This document shows, piece after piece, positions 53,498 through 62,005 of a DNA stretch of 64,000 nt (the first letter of the stretch is position 1; each line of letters starts with the position of its first letter). The DNA is from DAXETY01 sp051155755 (GTDB taxonomy: Bacteria; Desulfobacterota; Desulfobacteria; Desulfobacterales; SG8-13). The position numbers were made by a program, and so were the translations under genes. Below the pieces are notes generated by a model that worked only from the letters and a program-made list of their open reading frames with translations, did no database searches and was not told the origin of the DNA. The stretch lies in contig DAXETY010000044.1 in the NCBI GenBank assembly GCA_051155755.1, positions 9,474 to 73,473 on the forward strand, written 5' to 3'.

Positions 53498-53603
53498 ATT
53501 ATGGTTACATTTGATATACATTGAAGGGGCGGCCATTTCCGGACGTACTTTCACATCTCCGACTCTGTTCCCTTATTCTCAAGAGTTTGTGGAGCCGACT
53601 TCC

Positions 53604-54218
53604 ATGGCGATTGTCAATCTAAAGAAGCGCGAAATCGAGTGCAAAATCGTATACTACGGGCCCGGCCGCTGCGGAAAAACGACCAACCTCGAATATATTT
53701 TTCAGGCCTACCGCAAACAGATAACCGGCGAGATGGTCTCGATCAACACCGACGGCGACCGGACCCTGTTCTTCGATTTTTTGCCAATGGAACTCGGGAA
53801 ATTGAAAGGCTGCGATGTTCGCGTGCATCTGTATACGGTGCCGGGCCAGGTGCAATACACTTCCACCCGCAAGCTGGTGCTGCGCGGCGTCGACGGCGTC
53901 GTGTTTGTAGCCGATTCGCTGGAGGTGCGCCGGGAAAAAAACCTGCTTTCACTGAAAGATCTGCATCAAAACCTGAAAGATTACGGATTGAGTATCTTGA
54001 AAATTCCGCTGGTCATGCAGTTCAACAAACGCGACCTGGCCAAAGACGGCATCCCGCTGATGCCCATCGAGCAGATGGAAAAAGAATTGAATCGGCAATT
54101 GAAGGTTCCCTCGTTTCCGGGCAGTGCCATTACCGGTGAGGGGGTTGGTAAAACCTTGCAGGCCTGTTTGAAATTGACCCTGCAGTCTTTGAAAAAAGAA
54201 CTGAACTGGAATAGCTGA
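53604..54218 (+). CDS. mglA: MglA-like small GTPase
   Basis: The 204-residue Ras-like GTPase has P-loop YYGPGRCGKTTNLEYI (about 18-33), a switch region with TLFFDFLPMELG, the switch-2 YTVPGQVQYTSTRKLVLRG (the G3 aspartate position is altered, as in MglA), and MQFNKRDL (NKxD). In delta-proteobacteria MglA sets cell polarity and motility direction. ATG 53604 is chosen (GGAG about 10 nt upstream); the frame is open to 53469, which overlaps the promoter. Followed 8 bp later by the DUF4388 gene. Confidence 0.88.
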   Translation: MAIVNLKKREIECKIVYYGPGRCGKTTNLEYIFQAYRKQITGEMVSINTDGDRTLFFDFLPMELGKLKGCDVRVHLYTVPGQVQYTSTRKLVLRGVDGVVFVADSLEVRREKNLLSLKDLHQNLKDYGLSILKIPLVMQFNKRDLAKDGIPLMPIEQMEKELNRQLKVPSFPGSAITGEGVGKTLQACLKLTLQSLKKELNWNS

Positions 54219-54226
54219 TCTCGCTT

Positions 54227-55399
54227 ATGACTTCAGGAGTGGCCTTCTCCGGAACCCTCGAATTCCTCAGCCTGGGGGAACTGCTGCAGCTCATCGGTAA
54301 CAATGGCTCTACCGGCATTCTGCGGTTGAGCAGCCGTTATGCATCCGAACCGGGCATGATTTATGTCGACAACGGTGATCCGGTCGATGCTTCCAACGGC
54401 GAGAAAACCGGTCTGGAGGCGTTGTTCTCACTGTTCGGCTGGACCGAGGGCGAATACGTGTTCACGCAGGAATCTGTGAATCGTCCGAATGTCATCAACA
54501 AGAACCGGATGGAAATCATTCTCGACGGATCGCGAATGGTGGACGACGGTAAAATCGAAAAACTCGGTCCGGTGAGCTTCAAAAAGGAAGGGAAGGGCGG
54601 TGGCGATGGAATTCGCCTGCCGGTGATCAAAGGCCCTTTTGTGGACTACATGTACGTAGTGGACGAGGAAGATTTTTACGAGGGCGACGAAATTGTTCTG
54701 GAAGGCAGCTACGGCAACTGGATGTGGGTGATCCTCGAAGGCGTGGTTGAAATCATCAAAAAAAGCCCTTCCGGTCCGCGAACCATTCTGCAGCTCAGCG
54801 ACGGTGCCTTCATCGGCAATATCTCCTCGCTCCTGGAAAATCAAAAACGCAACGCCACGGTGCGGGCCGCCAGCCGGGTGCAGCTCGGTATGCTGGATGC
54901 GCAGCTGCTGGCCAACGAATACGCTGCCATGTCCCCGGAAATGCGATCTCTGATTATCAGCCTGGACAATCGGCTCAAACAGGTTACCGCCACCATGATC
55001 CGCAACCAGGATGACCCCACCCGGACCGCCGGTGTTTTAAATGGGAAAAAAGCGGTCATCGAACAGGGCAAGAAAGAGGAACGGGTTTTTATCATCAACC
55101 AGGGCACGGTGGCATTGGCCCGCAGCACGGAACGGGGCGTGGTTCCGCTCTGCGAGCTTTACCGCAGCGATTTTTTCGGGCACGTGCCGTTTCTGAAAAT
55201 GGGACACGAGCCGCACGGCGCTTCGGTGTTTGCCACCGGCGATCTCAAGATCGTGCCGCTGGACATCAATCGCTTGCACAAGGAGCACAGCGGGCTTTCC
55301 AATTCGTTTCGCAACATCATCGAACATCTGGCCACCTGTGTGTCGGTGACGACCATGATCGCCTGCGAAGCCAAGCAGAAGGCCCAAACCGCCGCATGA
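54227..55399 (+). CDS. DUF4388 protein with two cyclic-nucleotide-binding-like domains
   Basis: The 390-residue cytoplasmic protein starts with a DUF4388 domain (about 5-110: FSGTLEFLSLGELLQLIGNN, GMIYVDNGDPVDASNG), common beside MglA-type GTPases. Two cNMP-binding-fold segments follow (about 140-235, YEGDEIVLEGSYGNWMWVIL; and about 265-360, VFIINQGTVALARST). The phosphate-binding cassette of canonical CAP domains is not obvious, so ligand binding is uncertain. Probably an effector or regulator of the preceding GTPase. Confidence 0.75.
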   Translation: MTSGVAFSGTLEFLSLGELLQLIGNNGSTGILRLSSRYASEPGMIYVDNGDPVDASNGEKTGLEALFSLFGWTEGEYVFTQESVNRPNVINKNRMEIILDGSRMVDDGKIEKLGPVSFKKEGKGGGDGIRLPVIKGPFVDYMYVVDEEDFYEGDEIVLEGSYGNWMWVILEGVVEIIKKSPSGPRTILQLSDGAFIGNISSLLENQKRNATVRAASRVQLGMLDAQLLANEYAAMSPEMRSLIISLDNRLKQVTATMIRNQDDPTRTAGVLNGKKAVIEQGKKEERVFIINQGTVALARSTERGVVPLCELYRSDFFGHVPFLKMGHEPHGASVFATGDLKIVPLDINRLHKEHSGLSNSFRNIIEHLATCVSVTTMIACEAKQKAQTAA

Positions 55400-55435
55400 T
55401 CGCGGCACCCGTACACTGCAACCGGAAATCAAGCC

Positions 55436-55804
55436 ATGGCATTCAAAGACAAAAGACGTTTCATTCGGGTCCATTCGTTGAATCTATCCTATGTCCTGCT
55501 GGACAACGAGGCGAATTCCGAACAACAAACCATGGGGCGAACGCTGGATGTCTCCGAAGCCGGCATTCGACTGGAAACCCATCTGCCGGTGGAAATCGGA
55601 CGTTACATGCTGCTGTCCATCGGTCTGGAAAACGAAGTGGTTGACATTCGCGGACGAGTGGTGCATTCAGGGAAAAATTCGGAAGGTAAATACGAACTCG
55701 GCGTGGAGTTCATCGACAAGGATGCAGCCGCCAGTAAAACACTGAGCGATTTCATTCGGGCCTTCCGGCAAGCCCGCGGTATGGAGGATTCTGCGGGTTC
55801 CTGA
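55436..55804 (+). CDS. PilZ domain protein (putative c-di-GMP receptor)
   Basis: The 122-residue single-domain protein has both PilZ signature elements: the arginine motif DKRRFIRVHS near the N-terminus and LDVSEAGIRLET (D/NxSxxG) about 35 residues later. It should bind cyclic di-GMP. It lies 36 bp after the DUF4388 gene and is likely in the same transcript. Confidence 0.85.
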   Translation: MAFKDKRRFIRVHSLNLSYVLLDNEANSEQQTMGRTLDVSEAGIRLETHLPVEIGRYMLLSIGLENEVVDIRGRVVHSGKNSEGKYELGVEFIDKDAAASKTLSDFIRAFRQARGMEDSAGS

Positions 55805-55834
55805 AAATCGACAGATATATAAGGATGCCCCGCC

Positions 55835-56728
55835 ATGGCCGAACCGGTATTTGAGACCCACTTCGGAAATTTGAATTTTCTCAAGCGCGGCAAAGTCCGC
55901 GACCTTTACGAGTTGGAAGATCACCTGCTGATGGTGGCCACCGATCGAATCTCGGCCTTCGACGTGGTCATGCCCACTCCGATTCCCGACAAGGGCAAAA
56001 TCCTGACCCGCATGTCCCTGTTCTGGTTCGAGCAGATCAAACCGCTGGTCGGCAATCACCTGGTCACGGCCGCCGTCGAGGAATACCCCGACGTTTGCCG
56101 TTCGTATGCGACCGCGCTCCGGGATCGAAGCATGCTGGTCCGCAAGGCGCAGCCGCTGCCGATCGAGTGCGTGGTGCGCGGATACATCTCGGGCTCCGGC
56201 TGGAAATCCTACCAGAAAGACCGAACCGTCTGCGGCATTCGACTTCCGGATGGATTGCAGGAATCCGACCGCCTGCCGGAGCCGATCTTCACGCCGTCCA
56301 CCAAGGAAGAATCCGGCCACGACATCAACATCGATTTTGCCGAAACCGTGCGCCGCATCGGCAGCGAGACGGCCGAAAAAGTCCGTGACCTGAGTCTGGA
56401 AGTCTATCGGAGGGGTGCGGCCATGGCCGAAGACAAAGGGATTATCATCGCCGATACGAAGTTCGAGTTCGGCTTCCTGGACGATGAACTGATATTGATC
56501 GACGAAATTCTCACCCCCGATTCGTCCCGGTTCTGGCCGATGGATTCCTATTCGCCCGGCGGCGGCCAGAAAAGCTTCGACAAGCAGTACCTGCGCGACT
56601 ACCTGCTGTCCCTGGATTGGGACAAGACCCCCCCGGCACCGGCACTGCCGGATTCTGTTGTCACCAACACCCGGCAGAAATACATGGAGGCGCTCAATCG
56701 ACTGACCGGGCACACGCATGATTTCTGA
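55835..56728 (+). CDS. purC: Phosphoribosylaminoimidazole-succinocarboxamide synthase
   Basis: The 297-residue purine-biosynthesis enzyme, of the longer bacterial/eukaryal type, has KRGKVRDLYELEDHLLMVATDRISAFDVV, IECVVRGYISGSGWKSY, DTKFEFGFLDDELILIDEILTPDSSRFWP and QKSFDKQYLRDYL. The ParB-like gene begins 11 nt before its stop. Confidence 0.95.
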   Translation: MAEPVFETHFGNLNFLKRGKVRDLYELEDHLLMVATDRISAFDVVMPTPIPDKGKILTRMSLFWFEQIKPLVGNHLVTAAVEEYPDVCRSYATALRDRSMLVRKAQPLPIECVVRGYISGSGWKSYQKDRTVCGIRLPDGLQESDRLPEPIFTPSTKEESGHDINIDFAETVRRIGSETAEKVRDLSLEVYRRGAAMAEDKGIIIADTKFEFGFLDDELILIDEILTPDSSRFWPMDSYSPGGGQKSFDKQYLRDYLLSLDWDKTPPAPALPDSVVTNTRQKYMEALNRLTGHTHDF

Positions 56729-57689
56729 GGACACCCTCTGCCGGATTGCGATCCGTCAGATCGACACCACCGACACCACCTTCCGGATCACCACCCGCGA
56801 AGATACCAGGGACATCCAGAGCTCCATCGCGCGGATCGGGCTGTTGCAGCCGCCGGTACTGCAGCCGTTGCCGGCAGGGTACCGGGTGGTTTGCGGTTTC
56901 CGGCGGCTTTTGGTCCTGCGGGAACTGGCCCGGCAGCGGGTGACGGCCGTTGTCCTGCCGCATGCCGCCGACGCGTTTGACTGCGCCCGGCGGGCCATTG
57001 CCGACAACGCCCTGCAGCGGACCCTGAACCCCATCGAGCAGTCGCGTGCACTGAAACTGCTGGCCGACCACATGCCGGACGGCCCTGGCCTCGAACGGGA
57101 GGCCGCGGCGCTCGGGTTGCCGTCGAATCCGGACTTGATTGCAAAGCTCCGGGAACTGCGCCGCATGGACCGATCCATCCAGGCCGGTGTTCTGCGGGGG
57201 CGTATCTCGCTGGCCATGGCGCTTGAACTGGGTGCCTGCCCCGGAGCCACGGCCGCCCGGCTCGTGGTCCTTTTTGAAACGCTGCGCCTGGGATTGAACC
57301 GTCAAAGGGAAGTACTGCTGCTGCTGCGTGAGGTGGCCGCCCGCGAGGATCGCAGCCTGGAAGAAATCCTGGCCGATGCCGCGGTGCAACCGCTGCTGGA
57401 AACGGAAACCGAAGGCGCACCCGCTGCGGTCGGCCGCCTGCTGGATGGGTTGCGCCGGCGCCGGTATCCCGAAATCACCCGAAAAACCGGGGAACTGGAG
57501 CAAAAAATCGCCGCGCTGGATTTTGATCCCGGCATTCGTCTGTCCGCGCCGCCGGATTTGGAATCCCCGCTGTGGCGGTTGACGTTTTCTTTTCAGACTG
57601 CAAAGGAATTGCAGCGCCGGTTGCAAAACGCCCTGGAAGTGAGCCGGGACCCCCGCCTGAAATCCATTCTCGAACTCGAAGACGACTGA
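56718..57689 (+). CDS. ParB-like nuclease domain protein
   Basis: The 323-residue protein has an N-terminal ParB/sulfiredoxin-like domain (about 25-100): EDTRDIQSSIARIGLLQPPVL, YRVVCGFRRLLVLREL, and AIADNALQRTLNPIEQSRAL. A ParB-type helix-turn-helix region may follow (about 115-160). The C-terminal half is unfamiliar. It is not next to parA or an origin, so it is probably a non-segregation paralog. It overlaps purC, suggesting coupled translation. Function unknown. Confidence 0.75.
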   Translation: MISEDTLCRIAIRQIDTTDTTFRITTREDTRDIQSSIARIGLLQPPVLQPLPAGYRVVCGFRRLLVLRELARQRVTAVVLPHAADAFDCARRAIADNALQRTLNPIEQSRALKLLADHMPDGPGLEREAAALGLPSNPDLIAKLRELRRMDRSIQAGVLRGRISLAMALELGACPGATAARLVVLFETLRLGLNRQREVLLLLREVAAREDRSLEEILADAAVQPLLETETEGAPAAVGRLLDGLRRRRYPEITRKTGELEQKIAALDFDPGIRLSAPPDLESPLWRLTFSFQTAKELQRRLQNALEVSRDPRLKSILELEDD

Positions 57690-57942
57690 ATCTTGGTAAA
57701 CTCCAACATGTCAATTTTCGTGACCTCTGCGAGTCGTTACGGCGCCGAATTGTGGCGCTCCTTCTATTTATGAGCACTACGCAGCGCGATGGACTGCTTC
57801 TGATGGGACTGTCATTACGCTCATTTTCGGATTTTTGGGTCAACGCTTTGCATGGCAGACTGCCGGAAAGCCAGCGGTTCAATCCGCAATGCAGAGTGCG
57901 TGGGACTGTGGCTGCGTTACAGTTTCATTAGGGGCTCGAGGA

Positions 57943-58173
57943 TCATTTCAATAACATAAGGGGCTCGACGATCAATTCCACGAACAGAAAGGTGAGGAAT
58001 CCGCCCGCCAGCACGAACATGGCGATCATGTAAAAGGCGTTGATACGGTGTCGACGCTTTTCGCCATCGTTGTAAAAAAGGTATCCACCGCACTTGACGC
58101 AGCGCAGTTTTCGGGTTGTCAGGGTCATGGTGTGGCCGCATTGGCACCCGATTTTTTTCGCTGGCAGCGGCAT
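57943..58173 (-). CDS. Small zinc-ribbon membrane protein
   Basis: The 76-residue protein has two CxxC-type pairs (IGCQCGH and LRCVKCGG) forming a likely zinc ribbon, then a membrane segment (about 48-68). Start ATG 58173 with AAAGGG upstream. It follows the next membrane-protein gene by 11 bp, so the two form an operon. The 253-bp gap to the ParB-like gene shows nothing I can identify. Function unknown. Confidence 0.65.
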   Translation of the reverse strand: MPLPAKKIGCQCGHTMTLTTRKLRCVKCGGYLFYNDGEKRRHRINAFYMIAMFVLAGGFLTFLFVELIVEPLMLLK

Positions 58174-58184
58174 GTTGTGCCCTT

Positions 58185-58598
58185 TCAGACTTGCGTCGAG
58201 GAATCCTCGACCGGGTTAAAAGATTTGAAAAAATCGCGCGTTTTTGGAAGAAACAGAAACACGGAAGCCGCAACAAAGGCCGCGACTACCAGCGCGGTGA
58301 AGCCCGCCTGGGACATTTTCCCGCTGTTTACGAACGCCAGCGTTAGAACAAGGTACAGCACAATGATGCCGAGATTGAAAAACAGGCACATGGCCCGGGC
58401 CCAGCGGTTGATCGCGGCCGTGAAATAACAGATGGCAAATCCGATGCCCACCATCAGGTAGGCATTCCGTTCACTGATCTGCCCCTCCATGAATTTGAAA
58501 TAAAATCCCAGGTGCAGGGCCCATCCGAGAACCAGAAACAACAGTGCCCACTTCACGATGGCGGGATACTGGTTGAATTTGATCGCCAGGTTGAACAT
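58185..58598 (-). CDS. Hypothetical four-segment membrane protein
   Basis: The 137-residue protein has about four membrane segments (IVKWALLFLVLGWALHLGFY, NAYLMVGIGFAICYFTAAIN, LFFNLGIIVLYLVLTLAFV, ALVVAAFVAASVFLFL) and a charged C-terminus. No family recognised. ATG 58598 with AAGGA upstream; probably co-transcribed with the zinc-ribbon gene. Confidence 0.65.
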   Translation of the reverse strand: MFNLAIKFNQYPAIVKWALLFLVLGWALHLGFYFKFMEGQISERNAYLMVGIGFAICYFTAAINRWARAMCLFFNLGIIVLYLVLTLAFVNSGKMSQAGFTALVVAAFVAASVFLFLPKTRDFFKSFNPVEDSSTQV

Positions 58599-58794
58599 CG
58601 ATTCCCATCCTTTTCCACATCAACAGGTCGCCGATTCACGATCCAGACCACAAGCGACACACAAGGAAATTCATTCCATAAATCATTTCGCCTTGCTGAT
58701 GCAAGCCCTAAATTCGGAACAAAAACAAAGTTTCAGCAATTTTAATAATTTATAGTAAATAAACAAAAATCATAAAAAAACAATGAATTTTTTC

Positions 58795-58822
58795 TTGACA
58801 AAAACTTCACATCGACTATAAA
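58795..58822 (+). promoter_or_regulatory. Strong sigma-70 promoter for the TetR gene
   Basis: Perfect TTGACA (58795-58800), 16-nt spacer, TATAAA (58817-58822), in AT-rich DNA. The transcript leader is about 28 nt and has no evident Shine-Dalgarno site. Confidence 0.75.
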
Positions 58823-58856
58823 CATCCCAAACAACTAAATACAATTCATTAATCGA

Positions 58857-59531
58857 ATGGGCATCCAAGAACGCAAAGAGCGGGAAAAGGAACGCCGGCG
58901 GCAACAAATCATTGTCGCAGCCAAGCGAGTATTTTCCGCCAAGGGCTTTAACAAGGCCACCATGGAAGATATCGCCAAAGAAGCCGAACTCAGCCCGGGC
59001 ACCCTGTATTTATACTTTAAAAATAAGGATGAACTATACGCCTCTTTATCGCTCCGGATTCTCAAACACCTCAATATCCGCCTCAAACACGTTAAAAACG
59101 AGACCTTCGATACCCACGAAGAGCGAATCGCGTCCCTGAAGAAAGCACTGTACGACGTATACGAATTCGATCCGCTTATCCTGATCAATATGTTTCATCT
59201 TCAATCCAGCGAAACGCTGAAAAATCTTTCCCCCGAACTGCTGAATGAGATCAAGACCCTTTCCCGCAACTCTCTCGGTACCATGGCAGACATATTCAAA
59301 GACGGCATCGACGACGGCGTCTTTATCGATAAACATCCGGTGGCATTGGCCGACATCCTGTGGGCGCTGTTTTCGGGTATCGTTCTCTGGGAAGAAAGCA
59401 AACGCATCATCAACCAGGAAAAGGATTACCTGAAGTCCACGATGGAGGCGGCGTTCGAAATTTTCCGCCAGGGAATCACCAGACAATCCCAGGAGGTGCT
59501 CACCGAACATTCAGACAAAGGCCGTAATTAA
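58857..59531 (+). CDS. TetR/AcrR family transcriptional regulator
   Basis: The 224-residue repressor-type regulator has an N-terminal DNA-binding domain: RRQQIIVAAKRVFSAKGFNK, ATMEDIAKEAELSPGTLYLYFKNKDELY. The C-terminal ligand domain is of unknown specificity. It lies 175 bp upstream of acs on the same strand, so acs and the symporter are plausible targets; this is inference. Confidence 0.88.
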   Translation: MGIQERKEREKERRRQQIIVAAKRVFSAKGFNKATMEDIAKEAELSPGTLYLYFKNKDELYASLSLRILKHLNIRLKHVKNETFDTHEERIASLKKALYDVYEFDPLILINMFHLQSSETLKNLSPELLNEIKTLSRNSLGTMADIFKDGIDDGVFIDKHPVALADILWALFSGIVLWEESKRIINQEKDYLKSTMEAAFEIFRQGITRQSQEVLTEHSDKGRN

Positions 59532-59705
59532 CAGAGGCGTTCGGCCGGGTTGAGCCGCCTGCGGAAAATCGCCGGTTGATTTTGTAGATATCTTACTAAT
59601 ACGGAGGGGAAAGGAGGTTTGATCGTCGCAAGTTACCATGATTTGCCAAGGGGGCCTGAATCTGTAAGCGAAACCAACCCAAATGATCACTAAGGAGGGT
59701 GATTT

Positions 59706-61739
59706 ATGGCAGAAAAAGAAGTCGTCGAAACTTCAGAAGCTCAGATCGCGGTGCACTGGGGGGAGGAAGATTTCATTCCCCCCACGATTAAATTCGTCGC
59801 CCAGGCCAACATGTCCGATGACACGATCTACGATCGGTTCAGCCTGGACAATTTTCCCAACTGCTTCAAAGAGTATGCCGACATGCTCGACTGGTACGAA
59901 TACTGGGAAGAAATCCTGGATACCAGCGACGCGCCCTGTTTCAAGTGGTTCAAGGGCGGCAAGATCAATGCCAGCTACAACTGTGTCGACCGCCATCTGG
60001 CCAAGTACAAGAACAAGACCGCCATTCACTTCGTTCCCGAACTGGAAGAAGAAAAAATCGAGCACATCACCTACCAGGAGCTGTATGTGCGGGTGAACGA
60101 GATGGCCGCCCTGCTGCGGGATTTCGCCGGTCTCAAGCGCGGCGACCGGGTGACGCTGCATCTGCCCATGTCGGCCGAGCTGCCGATCACCATGCTGGCC
60201 TGCGCCCGCCTGGGTGTGATTCACTCCCAGGTTTTCGGCGGATTTTCCGGCAAAGCCTGTGCCGACCGCATCGAAGACTCCGGCAGCCGGGTGTTGATCA
60301 CCATGGACGCCTATTACCGCGGCGGCAAACTGCTCGACCACAAGGAAAAGGCCGATCAGGCCGTGGCGTTGGCCAAAAAAGCCGGTCAGACCGTGGACAA
60401 GGTCCTGGTGTGGCAGCGCTATCCCGGCAAGTACTCCGGCAAACCGCCCATGGTGGACGGCCGCGACTACTTTGTCAACGAGGTCCTGAAAGACTACTAC
60501 GGCGTCCGTATCGAGCCGGAGCGCATGAACGCCGAAGAGCCGCTGTTTCTGATGTACACCAGCGGCACCACCGGCAAGCCCAAGGGTTGCCAGCACGGCA
60601 CCGGCGGCTACCTGGCCTACACGGCCGGCACCACCAAGTACGTGCAGGACATCCATCCCGAAGACGTGTACTGGTGCATGGCCGACATCGGCTGGATCAC
60701 CGGGCACTCTTACATCGTCTACGGTCCGCTGGCGATTGCCGCATCGTCGGTGATCTACGAAGGCATTCCCAACTACCCGGATCCGGGACGCCCCTGGCGC
60801 ATCGCCCAGGAGCTGGATGTCAACATTTTCCACACCGCTCCCACCGCCATTCGGGCGCTGCGCAAAATCGGCCCGGATGAACCCGCCAAGTACAACTACC
60901 ACTTCAAGCACATGACCACCGTGGGCGAGCCCATCGAACCGGAAGTCTGGAAGTGGTACTACAAGGTCGTGGGCAAGGGCGAAGCCGCCATCGTCGACAC
61001 CTGGTGGCAGACCGAAACCGGGGGGTTCCTCTGCAGCACCCTGCCGGCCCTCAAGCCCATGAAACCGGGCAGTGCCGGCCCCGGCATGCCGGGCATTCAC
61101 CCCATCGTATACGACGACGATGGCAACGTGGTCGAGGACGGTGCCGGAAAAGCCGGCAATATCTGCATCCAGAACCCCTGGCCGGGCATGTTCCAGACCA
61201 TCTGGGGCGACCGCCAGCGGTTCGTCGACACCTACTTCGCCCGTTACTGCAAGAATCCGGACTCCAAGGATTGGCGCGACTGGCCATACATGACCGGTGA
61301 CGCCGCAGTGGTGGCTGCCGACGGCTACGTGCGGATCCTGGGCCGCATCGACGACGTGATCAACGTCTCCGGTCACCGCCTCGGAACCAAGGAGATCGAA
61401 TCGGCCGCCCTGGTGGTCGAAGAAGTCGCCGAAGCGGCCGTGGTGCCGGTATCCCACGAGATCAAGGGTGTAGAGCCGGATCTGTACGTCTCGCTTAAAC
61501 CCGGCTATGAGGCCAGCCCTGAACTGGCCCAGAAGGTCATGGACACCATCTCCGAGGAAATCGGCAAGATCGCCAAGCCGCGCACGGTCTGGATTGTGAA
61601 AGACATGCCCAAGACCCGTTCGGGCAAGATTATGCGCCGGGTGTTGGCGGCGATTTCCAACAAGCAGGACGAGGGCGACGTCACCACCCTGGCCAACCCC
61701 GAGATCGTCGAAGAGATCAAGAATATGGTGCAAAACTGA
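59706..61739 (+). CDS. acs: Acetyl-CoA synthetase (AMP-forming)
   Basis: The 677-residue ANL-family ligase makes acetyl-CoA from acetate, ATP and CoA. Motifs: LFLMYTSGTTGKPKGCQHGT (A3), VDTWWQTETGG (A5, with the tryptophan typical of acetate-specific enzymes), GDAAVVAADGYVRILGRIDD, and the acetylatable lysine in MPKTRSGKIMRR. A strong ribosome site (AAGGAGGGTGAT) precedes ATG 59706. Codon use is more uniform and GC-rich than its neighbours, suggesting high expression. A related propionate ligase cannot be excluded. Confidence 0.92.
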   Translation: MAEKEVVETSEAQIAVHWGEEDFIPPTIKFVAQANMSDDTIYDRFSLDNFPNCFKEYADMLDWYEYWEEILDTSDAPCFKWFKGGKINASYNCVDRHLAKYKNKTAIHFVPELEEEKIEHITYQELYVRVNEMAALLRDFAGLKRGDRVTLHLPMSAELPITMLACARLGVIHSQVFGGFSGKACADRIEDSGSRVLITMDAYYRGGKLLDHKEKADQAVALAKKAGQTVDKVLVWQRYPGKYSGKPPMVDGRDYFVNEVLKDYYGVRIEPERMNAEEPLFLMYTSGTTGKPKGCQHGTGGYLAYTAGTTKYVQDIHPEDVYWCMADIGWITGHSYIVYGPLAIAASSVIYEGIPNYPDPGRPWRIAQELDVNIFHTAPTAIRALRKIGPDEPAKYNYHFKHMTTVGEPIEPEVWKWYYKVVGKGEAAIVDTWWQTETGGFLCSTLPALKPMKPGSAGPGMPGIHPIVYDDDGNVVEDGAGKAGNICIQNPWPGMFQTIWGDRQRFVDTYFARYCKNPDSKDWRDWPYMTGDAAVVAADGYVRILGRIDDVINVSGHRLGTKEIESAALVVEEVAEAAVVPVSHEIKGVEPDLYVSLKPGYEASPELAQKVMDTISEEIGKIAKPRTVWIVKDMPKTRSGKIMRRVLAAISNKQDEGDVTTLANPEIVEEIKNMVQN

Positions 61740-61752
61740 TCATGGAAATAAA

Positions 61753-61791
61753 CCCTGGCGGAGGGCGTCGTGCCGGCGCCCGCCGCCGGGG
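61753..61791 (+). other. GC-rich hairpin between acs and the symporter gene
   Basis: CCCTGGCGGAGGGCG pairs with CGCCCGCCGCCGGGG (15 positions, one mismatch, one G-T pair) around a 9-nt loop. No T-run follows, so it looks like an mRNA processing or stabilising hairpin rather than an intrinsic terminator. The rest of the 266-bp gap has an unused AAAGGAGGTGAT (61919-61930). Confidence 0.55.
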
Positions 61792-62005
61792 TAACCCAGA
61801 AACGGATTTTCCAACACTCGGAACGGTTCGACAGGGGATCGAGACCCGAAATTGTCTGGAGCATCGTCGGCCGTGCCGTCCGGGTCCGGTGTAAAATCGG
61901 TTTCCAAATTTCGAAGTGAAAGGAGGTGATAGGCTGCTGCCTGGTCCGCGTACCAAACCCTAAAAGGGTTAACCGAAATGACGATTGCACGGGAGGATAC
62001 ATAAA

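Noticed and set aside
59733..61733. 666-residue open frame antisense to acs
   Set aside because: It mirrors the codon pattern of acs, is His/Gly/Val-rich and has no recognisable domain; acs itself is certain.
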